Part shown: positions 7,742-10,854 of the stretch, one piece after another
Layout of the letters: every line of letters begins with the position of its first letter
Numbering within the stretch: the stretch's first letter is position 1
From: Desulfobacterales bacterium HSG17
Lineage (GTDB): Bacteria > Desulfobacterota > Desulfobacteria > Desulfobacterales > Desulfococcaceae
Direction: 5' to 3'
Assembly (NCBI GenBank): GCA_030377945.1
Contig: JAUCGD010000101.1
Span: 1-10,854 of the forward strand
DNA length: 10,854 nt
Program-made: the position numbers and the translations under genes
Notes under the pieces: model-generated
The model's input: the letters and a program-made list of their open reading frames with translations, nothing else
The model's database searches: none
Told to the model about the DNA's origin: nothing

Positions 7742-9432
7742 TTCACATCCTTGTTTTCTCTTCGTTTAACCGGGCTTGCAGATACAACCATTTCCCCTGA
7801 ATTACAATCCATTTCCAGGTCCACAAATTTGAGCCAGTTCTCATCATCTCTTTGGGGGAAATCAGATCGATAATCACTAACCCCCCACCTGGTCTCATTC
7901 CTTTTTAACGATGCCCTGGCAGTCATTTCCGCACAATCAAGAATAAATTGAACTTCAACAGCTTTGCTTAATTCATGCCAGTCTTCAACTTTTAGGCAAT
8001 CAACATCTTCTTTCCTGAATCTCTTAATCCATTTAAGTGCTGTTTTTAACTTTTCAGCGCTTCTTGGTGGTGTCAGATATTGAGTGATAATCGTTCGTAC
8101 CTTAAGCTCAAAATCATTGGGTTTTATGCCGTCAGTTCTCTTGGCTTGGACAAAAATCATCTCAGCCTGATTCTGGATCGTTTCATGGTCAATTTTTTTA
8201 GTATCGCATTGTTTTGCAAACTCTACAGCCGATTGCCCGGCAATTTCTCCGTAAACAAATGCACCTGTAAGATACTGACTGGGTACGCAGGCAACATCGC
8301 CACAGGCGTATAGACCTTTGACACTTGTTGCCGTATCTGTATCTACCTTGATCCCGGTACTGCCGTGGCCAGAGCACAGGGCTATTTCTTCAAACCCAAC
8401 TTCGACAGGATCTTTTCTAATATCCATTTTCCTCTCTTTGAAGAAACTGATAATCGGATGCTTCCTTTCACTGGCAAACCATATTTCCTCAATTTGCTTT
8501 ATGATTTCTTCCGGTAGATGGCTGAAACTTTCATACATGGTTTGTCCGCTCAAAAGCGCCTTAACGTTATCGTCATCCGATCCTTCATGAATTTTAACGT
8601 CTTCCCCCATCTCATTAACCATTTTAGTATCAAATTCCGAGTCATATTCTTTTCCCAATGGCACATTCAGCCTTTTCGTTTCCGCAAAGTGCTGCGCATA
8701 TTCAAAGCCCCTGAGTTTGGCACCCGCCCGATAGGCCATTGAATACCCGTCTCCTGCATTTCCAGGAAAATCAAAAGTCCCGTACATATATCCTGATGAG
8801 GGCATACCGAATCTTCCGCAACCGCCGGCGGCCAATATAACTGCCTTTGCCGAACATGCGATGAATTTCCCAGTTCTGATATTAAAACCGCAGGCGCCGT
8901 AAACCTTTTTAGAATCAGAAAGAAGCGAAGTCGTTATGGTATGATTTACAACTTTTATCTTCCGTTTTTTTACTTCCCTGGAAAGAATGAGTTTCAGATC
9001 AAGTCCTGCCATGGGTATACAAAATTTATCACCGGGGCAATCGTTGTAGAAATTGGGTGTTCCAACATATTGCCCGGTGTCGTCTTTCTCAAATCCAACA
9101 CCCCATCCTTCAAGTTTTTTTAACATGGCAAAACTTTTTTTTGCCAGAACATAGTGAAGGTCTTCATCAATAACCCCATGGGTGTGATCAAGATCTACGC
9201 CTTTTACATAATCTTCAGGTGTTGACAGCCCAGGCACAGCCACAACATTAAGCGCATCCATTCCTGTAGCCAGTGTCCCGCTTCGTCTTGTGTGTGCTTT
9301 TTCCAGTATGGTTATATTAAGATTTGGTGCGGCATCATGGGCTGCTATGGCAGCCATGCAACCGGCACTGCCGCCTCCGATTATAAGGACATCGGTTTCT
9401 ATTATTTTTGTCTCAGGTTTTTCAGTCGCCAT
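7738..9432 (-). CDS. FAD-dependent oxidoreductase, AprA/fumarate reductase flavoprotein family
   Basis: A 564-aa flavoprotein of the FAD_binding_2 family (fumarate reductase, succinate dehydrogenase, adenylylsulfate reductase alpha). The N-terminal dinucleotide-binding motif VLIIGGGSAG is at about 15-24, with E44-K45 for the ribose. The RSG...GMDALN stretch (50-62) and the D-rich DLDHTHGVIDEDL stretch (80-92) resemble AprA. A second FAD-contact region, GLYACGDVACVPSQYLTG, is at 373-390. The C-terminal helical domain has the family's R...RWGVSDYRSDFPQRDD-type segment at about 511-530. No Tat signal is seen, so it is cytoplasmic. AAGGAGG (9444-9438) lies 5 nt before the ATG. It opens a probable four-gene operon and overlaps the ferredoxin by 4 bp. 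I would not call it AprA: it is about 100 residues shorter than the usual enzyme, its partner is minimal, and the substrate is unknown. Family secure, reaction unassigned. Confidence 0.88.
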   Translation of the reverse strand: MATEKPETKIIETDVLIIGGGSAGCMAAIAAHDAAPNLNITILEKAHTRRSGTLATGMDALNVVAVPGLSTPEDYVKGVDLDHTHGVIDEDLHYVLAKKSFAMLKKLEGWGVGFEKDDTGQYVGTPNFYNDCPGDKFCIPMAGLDLKLILSREVKKRKIKVVNHTITTSLLSDSKKVYGACGFNIRTGKFIACSAKAVILAAGGCGRFGMPSSGYMYGTFDFPGNAGDGYSMAYRAGAKLRGFEYAQHFAETKRLNVPLGKEYDSEFDTKMVNEMGEDVKIHEGSDDDNVKALLSGQTMYESFSHLPEEIIKQIEEIWFASERKHPIISFFKERKMDIRKDPVEVGFEEIALCSGHGSTGIKVDTDTATSVKGLYACGDVACVPSQYLTGAFVYGEIAGQSAVEFAKQCDTKKIDHETIQNQAEMIFVQAKRTDGIKPNDFELKVRTIITQYLTPPRSAEKLKTALKWIKRFRKEDVDCLKVEDWHELSKAVEVQFILDCAEMTARASLKRNETRWGVSDYRSDFPQRDDENWLKFVDLEMDCNSGEMVVSASPVKRRENKDVK

Positions 9433-9444
9433 GTATTCCTCCTT

Positions 9445-9478
9445 TTTAAGTATGCAAAATAAAATAGCGATACTTAAA
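9445..9478 (-). repeat. Inverted repeat in the flavoprotein 5' leader
   Basis: TTTAAGTAT (9445-9453) and ATACTTAAA (9470-9478) form a perfect 9-bp inverted repeat with a 16-nt spacer. It lies between the putative transcription start (near 9478) and the Shine-Dalgarno (9444-9438), which it abuts. It could be a repressor operator or an mRNA hairpin influencing ribosome access. The sequence supports the symmetry, not the function. Confidence 0.55.
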
Positions 9479-9484
9479 CATAGC

Positions 9485-9490
9485 TGTATA
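9485..9490 (-). promoter_or_regulatory. Candidate -10 box of the flavoprotein operon
   Basis: TATACA on the minus strand matches TATAAT at the four leading positions. It lies about 8 bp past the last direct repeat and would place the start of transcription near 9478, giving a leader of about 46 nt. Two TTGACA hexamers occur upstream within the repeats, but the nearer is 25 bp from this box, not the 16-18 bp of a simple sigma-70 promoter. That fits an activator-dependent promoter. Confidence 0.45.
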
Positions 9491-9498
9491 ACTCAATA

Positions 9499-9532
9499 AT
9501 AAACTGCGGATAAACTGTCAATAAACTGTCAA
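9499..9532 (-). promoter_or_regulatory. Triple direct repeat, 11-bp period: candidate BTAD/SARP operator
   Basis: On the minus strand CAGTTTAT occurs three times, at 9528-9521, 9517-9510 and 9506-9499, each exactly 11 bp apart. The first two copies extend to identical 12-mers, TTGACAGTTTAT. A degenerate fourth unit (ending GTTAT) may overlap the -10 region. SARP/BTAD regulators with an OmpR-like winged helix are known to bind tandem direct repeats at 11- or 22-bp spacing just ahead of the -10 box. Such a regulator is encoded immediately upstream, so this is its likely target. Confidence 0.7.
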
Positions 9533-9544
9533 TATTTTTTAGCT

Positions 9545-9562
9545 CTATAAATATTTTTATAG
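9545..9562. repeat. AT-rich palindrome upstream of the operator
   Basis: CTATAAA-TATT-TTTATAG, 7-bp perfect arms with a 4-nt spacer, lies 12 bp upstream of the direct repeats in the 223-bp gap between the regulator gene and the flavoprotein. It may be an UP-like AT-rich element, a second regulator site or chance in AT-rich DNA. The remainder of the gap (about 9563-9655) shows no gene or other clear signal. Confidence 0.35.
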
Positions 9563-9655
9563 TAACTTTGCCATGTGCTGGTTAATAATTTCGACAATGA
9601 AGGGACTTTCGATTAGCGAGTCTTGCTGGGCAGAATGAAAAATTTAGAATTTTTT

Positions 9656-10660
9656 TTAGATCAGTTGCTCTTTTTCCCATAATGATGAGGTTGGGACTCC
9701 ATCATGCAGGAGGAACTTTAAAAGGTTTTTTGTTTTTTGGTCAGCTTCTATATTTAATTCCAGTTTAAGCAACCGGTTTAATTTATTGTACAGAGATTTT
9801 AAACTGCTGTGATCTCCCGATAAGGCGCATGCTATCATTAAAAGCCTATAACCCGGTTCACAACTGGGAGATTGCAGGATCAGCTTTTTCCCCTTTTCCA
9901 GTGCTTTGAAAAAATCGTTTTCATTCAGAGACATCTTCATGGAATTAAAGAGCAAATTTAAATGCTTATTTTTAAGAGAAGCTCTTTCTGTAGTAATGAA
10001 ATCATTATACAAGTCATTATCAATATAATCGCCTGTATATAAATCCTCAGCATCCTGGAAACATTTTATTGCCTGGCGTATCATGCCGCCTCTCATGGCT
10101 TTTTTGCCAATCCTGATATTATTATCGAAAGCTGCAACATCAAGCCAGAACCCGTTTTGTTTTAAACGAATAATATTTCCATCCAACATTACAAATTTTT
10201 TACCAAACATTTTCCTTATTTTATAAAGGTTGGAATTCAAATTATACCTGGCCGATTTTACATCGTAACCTTTCCAAAAAATATTGTAACAGACATCTCT
10301 TGAGACTCCCTTGTCATAGTTTGTAATAAGGAGTTTTAATATCTTTAATATCAACTTTTGGCGTTCCATAAATGAACTGGAAATTTTTTTACCATCAATA
10401 AAGAATCTCAGTTCTCCAAATGCACGAATTTCAACATTATGATTATCTGACCGAACACTATTTTCAACAGCGTCTGATGATACCGGGTAATCAATTGTTT
10501 CATTTATTGTTCGCTTTCTGAGCAGTTTTTGAAGAGTGGTATTTTTTGACTTTTCTGCGATTTCCTGTAAAAGATTATTGTTCAGGATCGGTACCTCTTC
10601 AGGTTTTGCCTCGGTAATAATTTCCCCCATTTTTTTAAAGTGGAATTCAGCTTTCTTCAT
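9656..10660 (-). CDS. BTAD/SARP-type transcriptional activator
   Basis: A 334-aa regulator. Residues 1-75 are a charged, probably flexible N-terminal segment with no receiver domain. Residues about 76-172 form an OmpR/SARP-like winged helix (VEIRAFGELRFFIDGK... to the RLKQNGFWLDV wing). Residues about 173-317 are helical and repeat-rich, matching the bacterial transcriptional activator domain (AIKCFQDAEDLYTGDYI is a typical BTAD motif). There is no NB-ARC ATPase or TPR extension, so it resembles short SARPs such as ActII-ORF4 rather than AfsR. Start choice: ATG at 10660, overlapping the upstream kinase end by 14 nt. A TTG at 10669 and an ATG at 10630 are alternatives, and none has a strong ribosome site. 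It lies in the same direction as and upstream of the flavoprotein operon, whose promoter carries an 11-bp-period repeat array. It probably activates that operon. Assignment from fold-level patterns, quite confident. Confidence 0.82.
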   Translation of the reverse strand: MKKAEFHFKKMGEIITEAKPEEVPILNNNLLQEIAEKSKNTTLQKLLRKRTINETIDYPVSSDAVENSVRSDNHNVEIRAFGELRFFIDGKKISSSFMERQKLILKILKLLITNYDKGVSRDVCYNIFWKGYDVKSARYNLNSNLYKIRKMFGKKFVMLDGNIIRLKQNGFWLDVAAFDNNIRIGKKAMRGGMIRQAIKCFQDAEDLYTGDYIDNDLYNDFITTERASLKNKHLNLLFNSMKMSLNENDFFKALEKGKKLILQSPSCEPGYRLLMIACALSGDHSSLKSLYNKLNRLLKLELNIEADQKTKNLLKFLLHDGVPTSSLWEKEQLI

Positions 10661-10853
10661 TTTCTGCAAGAAAAGTACAATATTGAGATGTCATTTCCAA
10701 GGTATATCCAAGACGGTCTGAAAAAATTTTTGTTCTCAGCAGATCCGCACCTTTGCCTCCTGCATTAAAAGCATATGGTGTTTTAGTGGAATAAAGCAGG
10801 GTTTCCTGGGTGTTAAAAAAACCTTCAAAAATGCGTTGCTGATGGTCTTTGAT
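10647..10853 (-). CDS. Sensor histidine kinase, C-terminal end of ATPase domain (partial)
   Basis: The last 68 codons of a gene entering from the right edge, ending in TGA at 10649-10647; the frame is open to the window end. Near its start the fragment reads QRIFEGFFNTQET, the F-box of a HATPase_c domain (canonical RIFEPFFTTK). It is followed about 15 residues later by GGKGADLLRTKIF, which aligns with the G2 box (GTGLGL) and following helix. The final strand GYTLEMTS matches the usual GG-x-I-x-V-x-S strand. The G2 box is atypical (GKGAD in place of GTGLG), so ATP-lid chemistry may differ. The overlap with the BTAD regulator suggests co-expression. Sensor domain and phospho-acceptor His are outside the window. 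A GHKL ATPase other than a histidine kinase cannot be excluded. Confidence 0.65.
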   Translation of the reverse strand: MKDHQQRIFEGFFNTQETLLYSTKTPYAFNAGGKGADLLRTKIFSDRLGYTLEMTSQYCTFLAENEES

Positions 10854-10854
10854 A

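Noticed and set aside
7738..9432. Naming the flavoprotein aprA and the ferredoxin aprB
   Set aside because: Only family-level similarity is visible. Lengths are too short and the APS-site residues could not be matched with confidence.
9505..9532. Two TTGACA hexamers as -35 boxes of a plain sigma-70 promoter
   Set aside because: They are part of the direct repeats, and spacing to plausible -10 hexamers is about 14 or 25 bp, not 16-18 bp.
9650..9685. A/T-only hairpin after the regulator stop as terminator
   Set aside because: The arms contain no G or C and no stable stem is expected; termination there is not supported.
10690..10730. Apparent frameshift in the kinase fragment near the A/T run
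   Set aside because: It came from miscounting the homopolymer. With six A and five T on the plus strand the frame stays open to the TGA at 10647.
1..10854. CRISPR array, tRNA, rRNA, transposase or phage genes
   Set aside because: No repeat-spacer pattern, cloverleaf, rRNA-like sequence or mobile-element protein motif was seen on either strand.

Overview
The window looks like an accessory catabolic and regulatory region of an anaerobic, fairly AT-rich bacterium, most plausibly a Desulfobacterota (sulfate-reducer-like) organism. This guess rests on an oxygen-sensitive radical SAM sulfatase maturase, a flavoprotein related to adenylylsulfate reductase alpha with a small 2x[4Fe-4S] ferredoxin, and a short stand-alone response regulator. 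No rRNA or other marker gene is present, so the taxonomy is an inference.

Plus-strand half (1-4442): L-threonine 3-dehydrogenase (tdh) is followed 5 bp later by a receiver-only response regulator. After an 81-bp gap come an anaerobic sulfatase-maturing radical SAM enzyme (all nine cluster cysteines plus the catalytic Asp visible) and, 14 bp later, a Cys-type sulfatase without signal peptide. The pair is self-consistent: the maturase oxidises the sulfatase active-site Cys to formylglycine in the cytoplasm.

Minus-strand half (4451-9532): four same-direction genes form a probable operon, in transcription order an AprA-like FAD flavoprotein, a small ferredoxin (ATGA overlap), a metal-dependent amidohydrolase and an exported family 5 (peptide/nickel type) solute-binding protein. 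The unit ends in a stem-loop terminator at 4451-4491 that forms well only in minus-strand RNA, because two G.U pairs replace A/C mismatches. Its 5' region (about 9433-9560) holds three copies of an 8-bp direct repeat at exact 11-bp period, about 8 bp ahead of a TATACA -10-like box, then a 9-bp inverted repeat and a strong Shine-Dalgarno.

Right end (9656-10854, minus strand): a BTAD/SARP-type regulator (OmpR-like winged helix plus bacterial transcriptional activator domain) lies directly upstream of that promoter. Upstream of it, overlapping it, is the C-terminal end of a histidine-kinase ATPase domain cut by the window edge. SARP regulators are known to bind 11-bp-period direct repeats just upstream of -10 boxes, so the repeat array is a strong candidate operator for this regulator.

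Working model (inference): a kinase/BTAD pair controls an uptake and degradation operon of unknown substrate, converging on a maturase/sulfatase operon that may handle a sulfated form or fragment of a related compound. I recognise the enzyme families but not the pathway. No CRISPR, tRNA, rRNA, insertion sequence or phage gene was seen.
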